Source: Phyto melanocephala
Lineage: Eukaryota > Arthropoda > Insecta > Diptera > Rhinophoridae
Assembly: GCA_941918925.1 (NCBI GenBank)
Contig: OW799235.1
Span: forward strand, 36,540,701-36,604,700
Direction of reading: 5' to 3'
DNA length: 64,000 nucleotides
Shown here: one piece after another, positions 23,341 through 34,815 of the stretch
Layout: each line of letters opens with the position of its first letter
Position numbering within the stretch: position 1 is the stretch's first letter
Program-made: the position numbers and the translations under genes
The notes under the pieces: generated by a model
What the model was told of the DNA's origin: nothing
The model's input: the letters and a program-made list of their open reading frames with translations, nothing else
Database searches by the model: none

Positions 23341-24561
23341 AGTTGATGTAAGGTTCTTATTTACATTTTAAATATAACTTGAAGTGATTATGGAAACTCG
23401 CATACAAAATGAACAATTTTTGCCGCATAGCCAGGTTACTGTAATGTCTTCATAATTCATGTTGCGTGTTCTAATAATAATCGGCATACTTATACTTGAA
23501 ATAAGCTGAAAAAGAATAGTGAACTTGGCACCTTTAATATAAAGAAGATGCATTTTGTGAATATGTTTAAAGAACTAAATTCGCTATTGACTAAAAATTT
23601 TCTACACGTAACTTTGACGATAATTCCCTCATTCGAGAGTGGATTGGAGCAGGGCGCTTATTTCTCTCCATAACAAAAAAAAAAACACTTTGTCATATCT
23701 AGGAATCTAGCCACCATTTCAATGAAAGTGAAACATTTTGGAAAATATGAAGTATACTTTTGTATATTCTGACTTATCCATATGATTGAAAGGCTTGTCA
23801 TTACTAAATATTGAATACTGTCAAAAAGCGTTAAAAAACTATAAAAACTATGAATAAGTAAAATAAATAAATATTCAAAAAAACTCCAACATAATTTTTC
23901 TAATTGTCAGATTTTCTTTAAAGTAAAAAAAGTTGACCTTTCCAAATGATAATAAGGCGTTCGTCTTCCCAACAGTGACAGTGACAAAACAAATGCAAAG
24001 TATTAATGTTTTTATATTGTACTAAAAACAATATTAAAATTTATCTCATAACGAATACAGTTTGAGAATATTCAAACCAGTTACTAGGTTATGTTGGGCT
24101 TCAGTGAGTTGCAATTTACTCACAAAGACGGACAGATGTCAATAACTACATAATTTGGCTCTTCTAACTAACTGTAAGGATGCTGAATATGTTATCTCTA
24201 CCTTAAGATCGTAAATAAATATTGTGAAAATATCAAACGACATAACACACTAATGTATATCGTTTATACCTACTCACTTTGTAGAGCATAAAAACAACTG
24301 ATTAGGTATACAATCAACAAATATAAACACATCCATACGTAGATATGCTTTCATAAAAAACAATTTATGCTAATGACGTGCAACAAATGCGTGCTTTGGC
24401 AAAAATCCAAAACAATAAACAGCACACGCAGCACGAGAGCAAAATAAAAATAAATATATAAGAAAACAACAAAATAATACACAATACACAACAAATTCAA
24501 ATGTAAAAAAACAACTAACAATTTTTAATAATGTTGCAATTGATATTCATACGCACATTGT
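23341..24561. other. Unassigned AT-rich DNA
   Basis: No coding similarity or paired repeats recognised. Confidence 0.4.
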
Positions 24562-24943
24562 GGGCCAATTCAAAGTAAACTCTCATATTGTACTATGTCA
24601 TATAATTCATATTAATATGACTAGTGACTTTGAACACCTTTTGTTAACTAATTATGTATTTAATACAAGAAAGAAGACAGAGATGACGCTGTTAAAAATT
24701 GTATGTATACAGGAAAGAAGAAAATAGAAAATATTCTCTCTGAGAGGTGAGAGGCGAAGAAATTCTCTTTGAGAGACAGTATGGTTAAAAGTATAACATA
24801 AACAATTCTTATACATAGGAAACAAATGTGTAAAGTCATATTATTTTTTTTGTATGGAAATTACTAACAAAAATGTTAAGCATGCATAAAATAATATGAA
24901 ATAGTACAAATACGACTGATATGCAACCACTTTGAATTGGCCC
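24562..24943. mobile_element. Small inverted-repeat element, 382 bp
   Basis: GGGCCAATTCAAAGT at 24562 is repeated inversely as ACTTTGAATTGGCCC ending at 24943. No open frame. I could not define a convincing target duplication. Candidate MITE of unknown superfamily. Confidence 0.5.
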
Positions 24944-25398
24944 TGTATCTTTACATTGTACATTGTATGTACATTTGTTAAGATATTTAGTTAGAATCAT
25001 ACAAATATGGATTTTTAGGTTACAAAATGCATTCATATGCCATCGTTATATTATATCTACATTTTGAAACTATGGACATTAACATTATTTCAAAATTATT
25101 AAAATGTATCATCAACTCATTCATGTGAATTTAATTCATATTAATTAAGACTGAGAAATACACGAATTTGAGGCGGCTCCTTGATGGTACTTAATATATC
25201 TAAGGGTATTTCACAAATAATTATTAACTAAAAAATTTTTGTTAAACGATTATAAGAAATCAAAATGTAAATACAGCCCTAGCGTGATAATTCGCACCCC
25301 TTTAATTCAAAAGCCTAAACAATTCAAGATAAACGATCGGTTCCTAGAAAGAAGTACATTACATACATACATTTTAATCTCCTTGCTAATTCGAACTT
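24944..25398. other. Unassigned AT-rich DNA
   Basis: Nothing recognised. Confidence 0.4.
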
Positions 25399-26568
25399 TT
25401 TATACCCATATATTTATATTGATAGTCATTCCGCTTGTAACACATCGAAATATCTATTTAAGACCCCATAAAGTATATGTTTTCTGAGTCCTGATTTAAT
25501 TGTAGAACGATCAAGCTATGCCTGACCGCCTATCCGTCTGTTGAAAGCCATATAGAGCTCGAACCGAAAAAGTTAGGAGGCTCAAATTTTGGCAGAATAT
25601 TTTTTATACACGTTGGCTAAATCGGGATAAGAGTAAGAGAATTATAGGTCGTAATGCAAGAGTAGATCAAAAAACCATGTACTTCCACATCGAGTTATAT
25701 GCGATTGTGCGATAAAACTTCAAATGTATACTTGCTGAGTAAAAATATATTTTTCCCTGAAAATTGCTCAAATCTATAAACCACGAAAGGGTTATAGATC
25801 AAAATATGAGAAAATTTATACCGCACAGTGTCTTTTTAGGTATATTTAAAATTAAAAACTTAATACAATTGACAAGATTAGATGTATGATTCTGAAATTT
25901 TCCAAACATTGTTTTAGGTCAAATGCTTTGTACTAACGGAAAATTAATGTGACACGCCCACCTCTCAAATAACGCTTTATCTCAAATTCATATGATTTCT
26001 CTATGAATAAAGTTATTGGAAGAATAAAGGAAATATCTTATTTGTATTTGTTAGCAGAAACTTTATTGACACGCCTACTTTAACGCCCACTTTTCACATC
26101 ATCTACTGTTAATGAAATTTAAAAGCTCATAAAACCGACAAAATTAAAGATATGATAATGAAATTTTAAACATAATCTATTTAGTCAATTTCATTGTAAT
26201 ACTAGAAAATTAAAGTGACACGCCCACTAAAACGCTTACCTCCTATATAACGCTCTTTTTTAATTCATTTAATTTTTCTTTGGATAAAGTTCTTGGAAGA
26301 ATAAAAGATTTTATTGAAATATTTAAATTGAATTTATTAGCAGAAACTATATTGACACGCCAACTTTAACGGCCGCTTTCATTGTAAGACTAAATTTACG
26401 AAAATATTTTAAAAGCACAACAGTTATGCATATTTTCGTATAAAGAGATTATCACAAAGCGATTATTTTTAATAAAAAAAAATAAATTCTGTGCTATAAA
26501 AGTACATTAAATTGGTGGAGCGTACCAAAAATTCTTCAACGCCGAATACAGTGCTCTAACTTCCACGA
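25399..26568 (+). repeat. HINE-A, near full-length
   Basis: TATACCCATATATTT start, CCCCATAAAGTATATG, a degraded GTCCGTC run, then GAGCTCGAACCGAAAAAG. Modules with CACGCCCACCTCTCAAATAAC-type and ACGCCTACTTTAACGCCCAC-type motifs recur near 25950, 26070, 26220 and 26355. It ends with TTGTGCTATAAAAGTAC and a decayed hairpin ACGCCGAATACAGTGCTC. No coding sequence. Confidence 0.8.
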
Positions 26569-26734
26569 AACAAAAACACGTATAGAAAATAATCATTATT
26601 GGGAAAGTGGACATAATTTTAGCAATTGACAATGGAAAAAATAACGCTTGATTTTGAAAAAAAAATAAAATTCATAGTGGTAGGTTCTACAAGTTATAAA
26701 GCAAAATGAATTATTTTGTTTTTTTATTATATAT

Positions 26735-26868
26735 TAACTGACGTATTCATAAAAAATGTTTAAGATTTATTGAAGGCTTATTTGACAAATTTCTGTACAA
26801 CTTCTGTACAACATCTGTCAATTAAGTATCTCATAAGCCTAAGATATTTTTTTATGAATACAGCAGTA
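26735..26868. mobile_element. Short inverted-repeat element, ~134 bp
   Basis: ACTGACGTATTCATAAAAAA (26737) pairs inversely with TTTTTTTATGAATACAGCAG (ending about 26865), and both are followed inwards by a GGCTTAT-type motif (rest of the pairing imperfect). Too short to code. Probably a small MITE. Confidence 0.45.
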
Positions 26869-27254
26869 AATGTTTTAGTTAAAACAAATTTTATCCTTTT
26901 TAAATCATTTGATTTTTATTTTAAACCTTATTAAATTCAAATTCTTTTATATATATTTTTTATCTCAACCTCGCTAATCGAAATTCTTTATTTTGAAAAC
27001 TTCGCTTACTCGTAAAAAGCCGTTGATCCCTTCGATTACGAATTATCAAGATTGTACAATATTTCAATAGTGAAACAGATACGAGTGAAACTATAAGCAA
27101 ATACGCTGTAAAAGTTACCGGATTTCTTTTAAAGAGGCATAGAATTTTAAGTTGACAACACTTTTTTAAGAGGCGACCATTTAGTCAGCTGTCAAGTGAA
27201 TAATGATTATAGCGCTATAGAGTGGTAACTACTGACTTTATCGTTCATAAATTT
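26869..27254. other. Unassigned DNA
   Basis: No coding similarity. CAACCTCGCTAATCGAAAT at 26967 resembles a pogo/Tigger end, but no partner was found. Confidence 0.3.
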
Positions 27255-27550
27255 CACAACTATGACGTGCAGGAGCTTTGGTTTCAACAAGACGGCTCAA
27301 TATGTCATACAGCTTGTGCCACAATTGATTTCCACGACACGCTTTTATTTTCTGTAGGAATATGAAAAGTCGTTAGTTTACGTCGATAAGCCCGAAACGA
27401 TTGACCACTTGGAGGAGAATATTTGCCGCGTTATTGTCGATATACGGACACAAAAGTTGGAAAAAGTCATTAAAATTGGATCTCCAGATTAGACTATGTC
27501 TAAGCCAGCCGTGGCGGTCATATACCAGAAGTCATATTTAAATTATAATG
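27255..27550 (+). pseudogene. Mariner-like transposase relic (C-terminal)
   Basis: LQELWFQQDGSICHTACATI (about 27268-27327) is the second catalytic block. After a deletion that removes the third, the frame resumes with KSLVYVDKPETIDHLEENIC (about 27369-27428), followed by weaker sequence to about 27550. Same family as the other relics. Dead. Confidence 0.75.
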
Positions 27551-28081
27551 CCAGAAGATTATCTTTCGGATAAGGGAACTTTTGTGGCAATTGAAAAAAA
27601 ATCATCTTTGTTTTATTCCATTTTGTATCGCAATAAAAACACAGTTTACAAGGCGGAAGATACTATTAATCTTGACTTTATTTTGTTATTTGTGAATAAT
27701 CTTTAATATAAAATTTTGTAATTTAATTTAAAAAGAATGTAATTTGATAACCGGACCTTGCCGTCTACAAAAATTGATTTATTAACAATATTCTTAGCTA
27801 CAAGGAGTTAATAACAAAATTGGATATAAACGAATGAAGAAATAAGATTGTTTAGAGAAAATTTCTTATGTTGTTACTAATTATTGAAAGTTCTTCCAAA
27901 CTTACACACATTCTGACTTATTTTACAGAGATTTTCATACAATGTCATGACTTACTTTGTTTGTGGAATTGATAATTATTTCATACGTTACACAGACATA
28001 GCATACCTGTATGTTAAATTGTTTAAACCCTTTATATATGGTTTTACAATACATTATAGTCTCTTAAAACAGGAAAACATA
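27551..28081. other. Unassigned AT-rich DNA
   Basis: Nothing recognised. Confidence 0.4.
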
Positions 28082-28824
28082 TGGGCAATTCCATGAAAAT
28101 GTCAACCACCACTGTAAAAACAAAAACTCTCAATAAAAGTTTAATGATAAAAAAACACTCAAATTTTACTATGCGCAGGTATTTAGAGCGTATTAAATTA
28201 TTTTAAGAGCAATAATAAGAGTTTAATCTAATTATCTTTTGGTAAAATGTCCAGCCCATTCGAAAGATAAAAAACTTCATACGTTTTCCTATTATGACAA
28301 GCACTTTATAAATGTCTCTCAAACTGCATATTCATTAAGGGAAAAAGTTGAAACTTAACTAGTTTGTAGTAGGCTAAGGTTACAGTTAAAACTTAGCACC
28401 TAATTTAGAATTTAACTTTTTTTTTTTAACATATATACCTAAGAATATTATAAGAGAAAAATCTGTCACATACGATATGTCACGTACGATATTAAATTGT
28501 ATTTATTATAAAATCATTTAAAGATGGTTTTCAATTAAGTATGATGGGTTTTAAATGAAAAATATGTGGCTTAGTGTAAGAAATTAAAAAAAGAAAAAAT
28601 ACCTCCCAAGATTCGCAGATTTATTCATATTTCCATATATACCTCAAAATCACTTCCGTTTTCTGTCACGTACGATATACTCTAATTTTGATCGATATTT
28701 TAGACAACAATTATTCGAATATAATTTTTTTTTTTAATAAAGTACCCTCTGAATGGAACATAAAGATCTAATTTTTTTTCAGTTACTCTTACAAATGTCA
28801 CGTACGATGACATGGAATTGCCCA
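28082..28824. mobile_element. TA-flanked inverted-repeat element, 743 bp
   Basis: TGGGCAATTCCATG at 28082 and its inverse CATGGAATTGCCCA ending at 28824, flanked on both sides by TA (28080-28081, 28825-28826). A motif GTCACGTACGATAT recurs near 28478, 28664 and 28797, with a variant GTCACATACGATAT near 28465; such subterminal repeats often bind transposase. No transposase frame is present. Superfamily not assigned. Confidence 0.65.
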
Positions 28825-28826
28825 TA

Positions 28827-29880
28827 TACCTTAGAGATCTCTCTGAGTAAACTAGTAAATGTAAAACTAAATTGGAAAGAAAGGAAAGAATAAAGGAAAA
28901 TGAAATATTAAAGAAGTTAAGGCAAAAAAAAAAGTTAAAACGGTTATACATATGTTTTTACTTTTATCTTTTTAAAATAATCTCTAGACCGAACTTCTAA
29001 CCGAATATTTTGATTTTTTCTAAGCAGAAATATTTGTCCAACTCACAACTTTAAGACTTACAAATTGTATATTAGAAAGGTAGTCATGATAAATTTATTG
29101 GTATTTACGACATGATTCGTAATATTCTTTTATGTTTGGATTTTGTAGGATCAGAAAAACCTAGTGTTTTTGGTTGGTTTCAGGTGCTTCAGTAAGCTTT
29201 GAATCACATATAAATTAGTAGGACGTTAACAACAGGAGCCTTCAAGGTGTAATTTAGTGCAACTTTTTCGTGCACTCTACGTACCGACAGATATTAATTC
29301 GCTAGACTAGACGATGTATCTCTGCCATTCCAAACTAAAACTTGGTCGATTTTATATATACTGTTCTTGCTCCTCCATCTTTATTGGAACCATTAGTTCA
29401 TAATGACTTCATTATAGAATTTCAGCTGGTTGACTTTCTGTGTATTGTCAAAAGTGTGAAAGCTCTTACTAGGTGCATGGCGGATTAAGTCATTCAGAAT
29501 ATATATGCTTTCAAAAAAATTGTGCCCAATCAGAGGTTGAAGAGTATGCACCAAAGATGCATAACCTATGAAGAGCTTGTTCTCTATTATGTGAACTCTG
29601 GATTCCTGTAGACCGTAACTTTTAATGTTGGCTTGCCTGCGAGTGTGAAGCTCTGTGTGGCGGACATTTTATCTCTTATATTTTTTATGAAGGATAAAAA
29701 CAGAGATGACTAGGAGATTGCCAGCCTTGCAATAGGTTAAGTGGTAGGTTTGGCTGGAACTCCATGTAGTGACAGTTTATAGTGAAATGGGCATCAAAGT
29801 TTCGCAAATGGAAAAGGTTCATTTTTGAAGCCATTTCAGTGTTTTTAGTGTGCGGGCAAACGTTTCTTAGTAGGGGACTT
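28827..29880. other. Unassigned DNA, possibly decayed LINE
   Basis: From about 29150 the base composition is less AT-rich than the neighbourhood, and it leads into LINE C-terminal sequence at 29881, so it may be heavily decayed LINE. I cannot align it to a domain. Confidence 0.35.
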
Positions 29881-30110
29881 TATGAACTTTAAACGATAGA
29901 TGAAGACTACTTCATGTAGACAGACTTGTATGATGCCGAAAGAGCCAATTGGCAGAAGTGCAGATAGAATATAAACGGCGAATCCTTAGTTGTATAATTG
30001 CATTTGTAATGGGTTACGAAAATTTCAAATACTTACCATCTAAACGGGATGAGAATCGAGTATGATATTTGCAGATTTCCCGGCAATAGTAACAGACTTG
30101 GGGCCCCGGT
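29881..30110 (+). pseudogene. LINE ORF2 C-terminal fragment (first copy)
   Basis: AGACTTGTATGATGCCGAAA, then GAGCCAATTGGCAGAAGTGC and GATATTTGCAGATTTCCCGG parallel the order of motifs at 30750-30945 in the adjacent RNase H-bearing LINE (ACAGGCTCGTATGGTGCTCA, GAGCCACTTTGCAGGGGTGC, GATATTTGTAGAATGTGCAG). It appears to be a more decayed copy of the same post-RNase H tail lying just upstream in the same direction. Confidence 0.55.
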
Positions 30111-30218
30111 CAAGCACTTTTTAAATAAGAATGCTATCAGTTATGAGTTAATGCCAAATTCCGTTGGACATATTTGTAAGGGAGACGGCGGCTAGATCGG
30201 CGATTCGGATATGGAGAG

Positions 30219-31225
30219 ATGGCATGTGGTATTGCTTTGGATCGGTTTTGGGGCATGGAGAATGACATCAGTATCTTTACTGATGGATCCTTTATGGACG
30301 GAAGGGCAGGTGCTGGTGTGTACTCATCTGAGTTGAACCTATCCTGTACCATAAATCTGGGGGAGTACGTGTCAGTCTCTCAGGCAGAAATGCTTGGTTT
30401 GCTGCACGTGTTGGACCACCTGTTGGAATGTCGAATGCATGGGAAGAGAATTCTTATTGCACTTGACAACCAGTCGGTTATAAAGCGAATGCAGCGGATG
30501 GATGTGAAATCCTCTTTGTTGCTTGAGTATGTTCTAAAGCTCAATAGATGTGCCTCTACAAATGAGGTAAATGAGGTTAAGGGACACGAGGGCATAGTTG
30601 GGAATGAGGCTGCTGACTTGTGAAGAAGGGGTCTGAGGCTGCATTCTTCGGACCGGAACCCAGAACTGCTCTGGGCAATGGGTTAGTGCGGGTGAAGATC
30701 TTTCAATGGGTGAACTCTATGAACTTGCTAAGGTGGATGTAGGGAACCACGTGTAGACAGGCTCGTATGGTGCTCAGGGAGCCACTTTGCAGGGGTGCAG
30801 TGAAGATACTCGGTTTTAATCGGAGTACGATGAGCTGGATCACTGCGTTGATTACAGTACATGGGAACTTCAAATATCATCTGAAGAGCATGCAGATCGT
30901 GGATGATGATATTTGTAGAATGTGCAGCCGGCAGCGCATGTAGTATGTGAGTGTCCGGCGATAGCGAGCGGAAGGATCACAGGCAAGCACACATTAAATG
31001 TGAGTGCGATGGGTGACCTTATTCTGAGGGAGATGCTGGCGATTACAAAAGACTGTACGATGAGGATTATCGACAATCACCAGTCGGCAGTCTAAAATCA
31101 TTTTTCTAGTCCAGAGCAGACGCCGGTTGTGGCGCGAGACTTAGTGATTGAAGGTATACTGATCGGTGGACACGAAATCACTGAGGAGCAAAGGGGGTCG
31201 AAAAGTGACCCGTGATAATATTGGT
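30219..31225 (+). pseudogene. R1/LOA-like LINE ORF2 3' part: RNase H domain and tail
   Basis: The open stretch 30219-30623 (ATG start, 134 residues) is an RNase HI domain: FTDGS with Asp22, QAEMLGL with Glu57, ALDNQS with Asp83, and GHEGIVGNEAAD with His123 and Asp133, so all core catalytic residues are present. RNase H degrades the RNA strand during target-primed reverse transcription. After a stop at 30621-30623 the homologous reading continues with frameshifts (ITVHGNFKYHLKSM, DDDICRMCSR at about 30850-30940, a Cys-rich tail) and then 3' UTR to about 31225. No reverse transcriptase is attached upstream, so this is a truncated, inactive copy. Confidence 0.85.
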
Positions 31226-33362
31226 CTGATTCGATATTCCCCCTACAAGTGTATATATAATGCCAAATTCGGGATAGTTTATCTTAAAGATAAGTATCTG
31301 AGGTAAAGTGCATCCAATTAAATTTTACTAGAAAAAAATGTGCATTACCCCAAATATTTAATATATGGTCATAAAGACCATATGAATAAGTTTTAAGTCG
31401 GAAAGTTTAGAAAAATTATTTCGAAAATTCTGATCTGGTGATGCCACCTCGTTTTGCATATTCTTCAACCCCGATTACTTTCTTATTTCAACGGTTTGCG
31501 TCAAAAAACCACAAAAACTTCAAAATATTTTATTGATATAAAAAGTTGAGCAAAAAAATTGCAAACTATTTAAAAAAGTAAAATTAAATAATAAGACGAA
31601 AACGAAAGCCATTTAAAAATATAAATTTTCATACTTAGCATATCGAATTTTATTAAAATATTCTTAAATTTAAAAAATAACAATTCAACTGCCATAAAAA
31701 TAAACAAGTTAAGAGCACATAAAATCGGTCACTTCAAGTTAGCCCACCCTGTACATAATATTAAGCATTTATAGGAAAACTCAAAACTGAATATTTAATT
31801 TTTGATTTTTGTGATATTTGGTAATGCGTTACATACATATATAATTTTTAAAGGGATCTTATACGCCCTTTTACACATCTATTCTTAAATGTATGAAAAC
31901 CACATTCAGCATACATACATACTAATACACATGCACTTATTCACTTACTCCGTTAGGAAAACTACTGGCAGTGTGACTTTCGTACACAGGAAATTAAAAG
32001 AATATTGTTCGTAAACACGCACTTGATTAGTAACAGAAATTATAATTATTGTACAAAAGCATAAAAAAAACCGACAGAAAAAAAGTATGTTCATACTAGT
32101 ATAAATAAATTTTAAAAAGCCGCAAAAAAAAAAAAATACAAAGTACTAACATACACTTGCACATACAGCAGAAAAATAATGGTGTTAGAAAAAGAAGAAG
32201 AAAGGCAGTGAATAAAACTGTTAAGTATCATGCATTTGAAAATAACTTCAAATACTTTTGTACCATGAATACAGCACAGATATTTACATACTTATGTACA
32301 TATGCATGTATGTGTGTGTGTGTGTGTTTTTAACTTGAATAGTGTCAAACTAGTTGGAAATTCTTGCTAGTAATTTTTAATACGATTGTAATTAGATATC
32401 AACGGTTTGCTTAAGAGAAAAACTTTAGAAACTCTTTTAATTAATGACGGGTTGTGTTTAAAAGTTTAAAATATTCACAATATTCCTTTAATCATAAATA
32501 GATATTAGTGTCCCATGGACAAACAGATGGACATAAAATTTTTTGTATTAGACAGTAAGGTCGAGTTTATGACATTAAAATTAACTTAAGATTAAAATTA
32601 CACTTTCCACGCTTATATTATTTTATATGACAACTTAAACTGACGTCCAAAATAAATGTTTCCTTCACTCTTTATTTGCTACTTTTGCAAATTCATAGTT
32701 CTCTATACTTATTGAATTTTTGCTTGATAAATAACATTAAGAAAAACTAGATATTTTCCTATGCTCAATCACAATACACACATTATATGTACAATCTCGT
32801 TAGGCATTTCTAAAAGCCTTTAGCCACTCGTAGAACTCAAAGTCATTGAACTATTAAAGCTACATTAAATTTATGTTCAGATTAACTAATCCAATTTTTA
32901 ATTGACAGTTAATCCTTAAGAGAAAAACTATAACTAAACGAAACTTAAAGTTAAATTGTAAACTGTTTTCTTATGGTGGAACAAAAGAAGGCACACATAC
33001 AATTCAACGCAGGTGTTTTCAACGTTTCACGGGCCATTTAAGAAATTTCTATAATCCCGCGGACTCTGCACGTATTTAAATTTGTAGAATACATTAAAAT
33101 TCATACGCATTAATGAACCACAATTTTTGAATTGTATTATATTAAATAAATAATACATTTTATAATTAAAAAAACAAAAGAAAGAAAAAAAAACAGCAAA
33201 ACAATTAGTTTTGTGGTTGATTTTCATTGTGTTTTTTTTTAAATATGTTAATACAAATTTTAAATAAAACAACAAATTGATATTGAAATAGAATAAAGTA
33301 CTTACATGTAGTATTAGGGCTTGCGATGACTAATTTAGCTGTGTTGAGTCCCACATACTACA
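31226..33362. other. Unassigned AT-rich DNA
   Basis: No genes seen. TTAGCCCACCCTGTA at 31740-31754 resembles a lone mariner right end. A GT microsatellite lies at about 32309-32327. Confidence 0.4.
32309..32327 (+). repeat. (TG)n microsatellite
   Basis: ATGTGTGTGTGTGTGTGTT, a short dinucleotide run preceded by GTATGT and CATATG repeats. Confidence 0.9.
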
Positions 33363-33650
33363 TATACAGGGTGAGAACTGTTTTTTTTTATAATTTCTGG
33401 TTCTATTTTTTATTTTATTTAATAATGAAAAACAGTACAAACATATGACCACTACGACTGGCTCGGCGGAACCCTATCCGATCAAACGAATTTTTGGAAA
33501 TTCAAATTTCTTCGCAAATTTGCGAGAAAGGTCCAGTTCCTAAGAACGATGACGAGTTGATGGACGTTCTTGCACATTCCAACTCTGCAAGACTGATAAG
33601 TTTGCGCAAAAAATTGAACTTGCAAACACCCGTTACTTATTTGTATATTA
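33363..33650 (-). pseudogene. Mariner C-terminal relic with right end
   Basis: On the minus strand, around 33480-33430, one frame reads RIGFRRASRSGHM then FVLFF, close to the mariner tail NW..R...CRASRGxHxPxIIF; QNW/RNWTF-like sequence lies just ahead (near 33530). TACAGGGTGAGAACTG at 33366 reads in reverse as a typical mariner end (CCCTGTA). Short and decayed. Confidence 0.5.
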
Positions 33651-33654
33651 GATG

Positions 33655-34330
33655 AATGAGTTTTTTTCTAATAAATCAAAAAACCGTGTCCTTCCAATAT
33701 CGGATAAAATTGAATTGTGTCCGAACGCATTAACGTAGAGCTTTGAATATATATTTCCTGAGGAAGAAAATATTTTTCCCCGAAAACTGCCAAAATATAT
33801 GAACTAGGAAAAGAGTTATAGATAAAAATGTACTCAAAATTTATATCGAACAGTGTATTTTTCAGTCTATTAAAAATTAACTGACAAAATTAGATGTACG
33901 ATTTTAAAATTTTACAACTGCTGCTTTTTGGTCAAAGGCTTCGTTCTAACGGAAAATAAATGTGACACGCCCATTTTTACGCCTACCTCCTATATAACGC
34001 TTTATCTCAAATTCATATAATTTCTCTAAGAATAAAGATTTTGGAAGAATAAAGGACTATATTAAAACATCTGAGTTGCATTCATTAGTAGAAACAACTA
34101 CAACACGCCTACTTTAACGCCCACTTTCATTGAAAGACTTAACTTACGAATGTATTTTACCACTTAGCATATCGAAGTTATACAAAGAAAGTGATACATA
34201 TTTTAGTATAAAGAGATTATTCCATAGCGATTACTGTTAATAACAAAATAATAAATTTTGTGCTATAAAAGTTCATCAAATAGGTGGTGGGTATAAAATA
34301 ATAGGCACTATTCGGCTGTGCTCTTACTTA
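33655..34330 (+). repeat. HINE-A, 3' part
   Basis: From ATCAAAAAACCGTGTCCTTC, with two CGCCC-type modules (33966, 34115), to AGGTGGTGGGTATAAAATAA and a decayed hairpin ending ATTCGGCTGTGCTCTTACTT. It contains the uninterrupted TATACAAAGAAAGTGATACA site (about 34180-34200) that carries mariners at 19531 and 37155. Confidence 0.8.
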
Positions 34331-34422
34331 TTAGAAATTAATTCCTCTATCTATAAGGATTCAGAATTTATTTAGAAATATTTACACTCTCGTGTGAAGA
34401 ATATAAAAAGCAGATGCTTATT

Positions 34423-34815
34423 TATTATACCCTTCACCTGTGGTGCACAAAGTATATATTTTCTGAAAGCTTATGAATAGAGTGGTCGATAAAGCCCTGT
34501 TCGTCTGTCCGTGTGTTGGTTGAAATCAACTTTTAGAAGCAACCATATGTTTTTTTTATCTGTGTATGATATCGATCTTTTGGAAATATCCGGGAATGAA
34601 TCGCTATAAAAATTTAGTACAATTGATCCATAACTTTCTGAGATATAAGCATATTTTTACCACCAAACTTAAAAATTTTCAGCCATAGAATAATTTATGG
34701 GTACCTTTGCTACTATTTGTAAATATAATATGCCTCTAGAGATATTCGTGAAAAATTTTGTATAAATCGCGCTCTAAGACTAGAAAATGATTTCATATTG
34801 CTTCCCAGTGATTTT
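34423..34815 (+). repeat. HINE-B long form, 5' part
   Basis: TATACCCTTCACCTGTGGTG, AAAGTATATATTTTCTGAAA, GCTTATGAATAGAGTGGTCG, GTTGAAATCAACTTTTAGAA and ATATGCCTCTAGAGATATTC, the same order as in 61784-62230. The 3' half is missing. Confidence 0.75.

Noticed and set aside
31740..31754. Lone mariner right end CCACCCTGTA
   Set aside because: No matching left end or transposase code upstream; too short to call an element.
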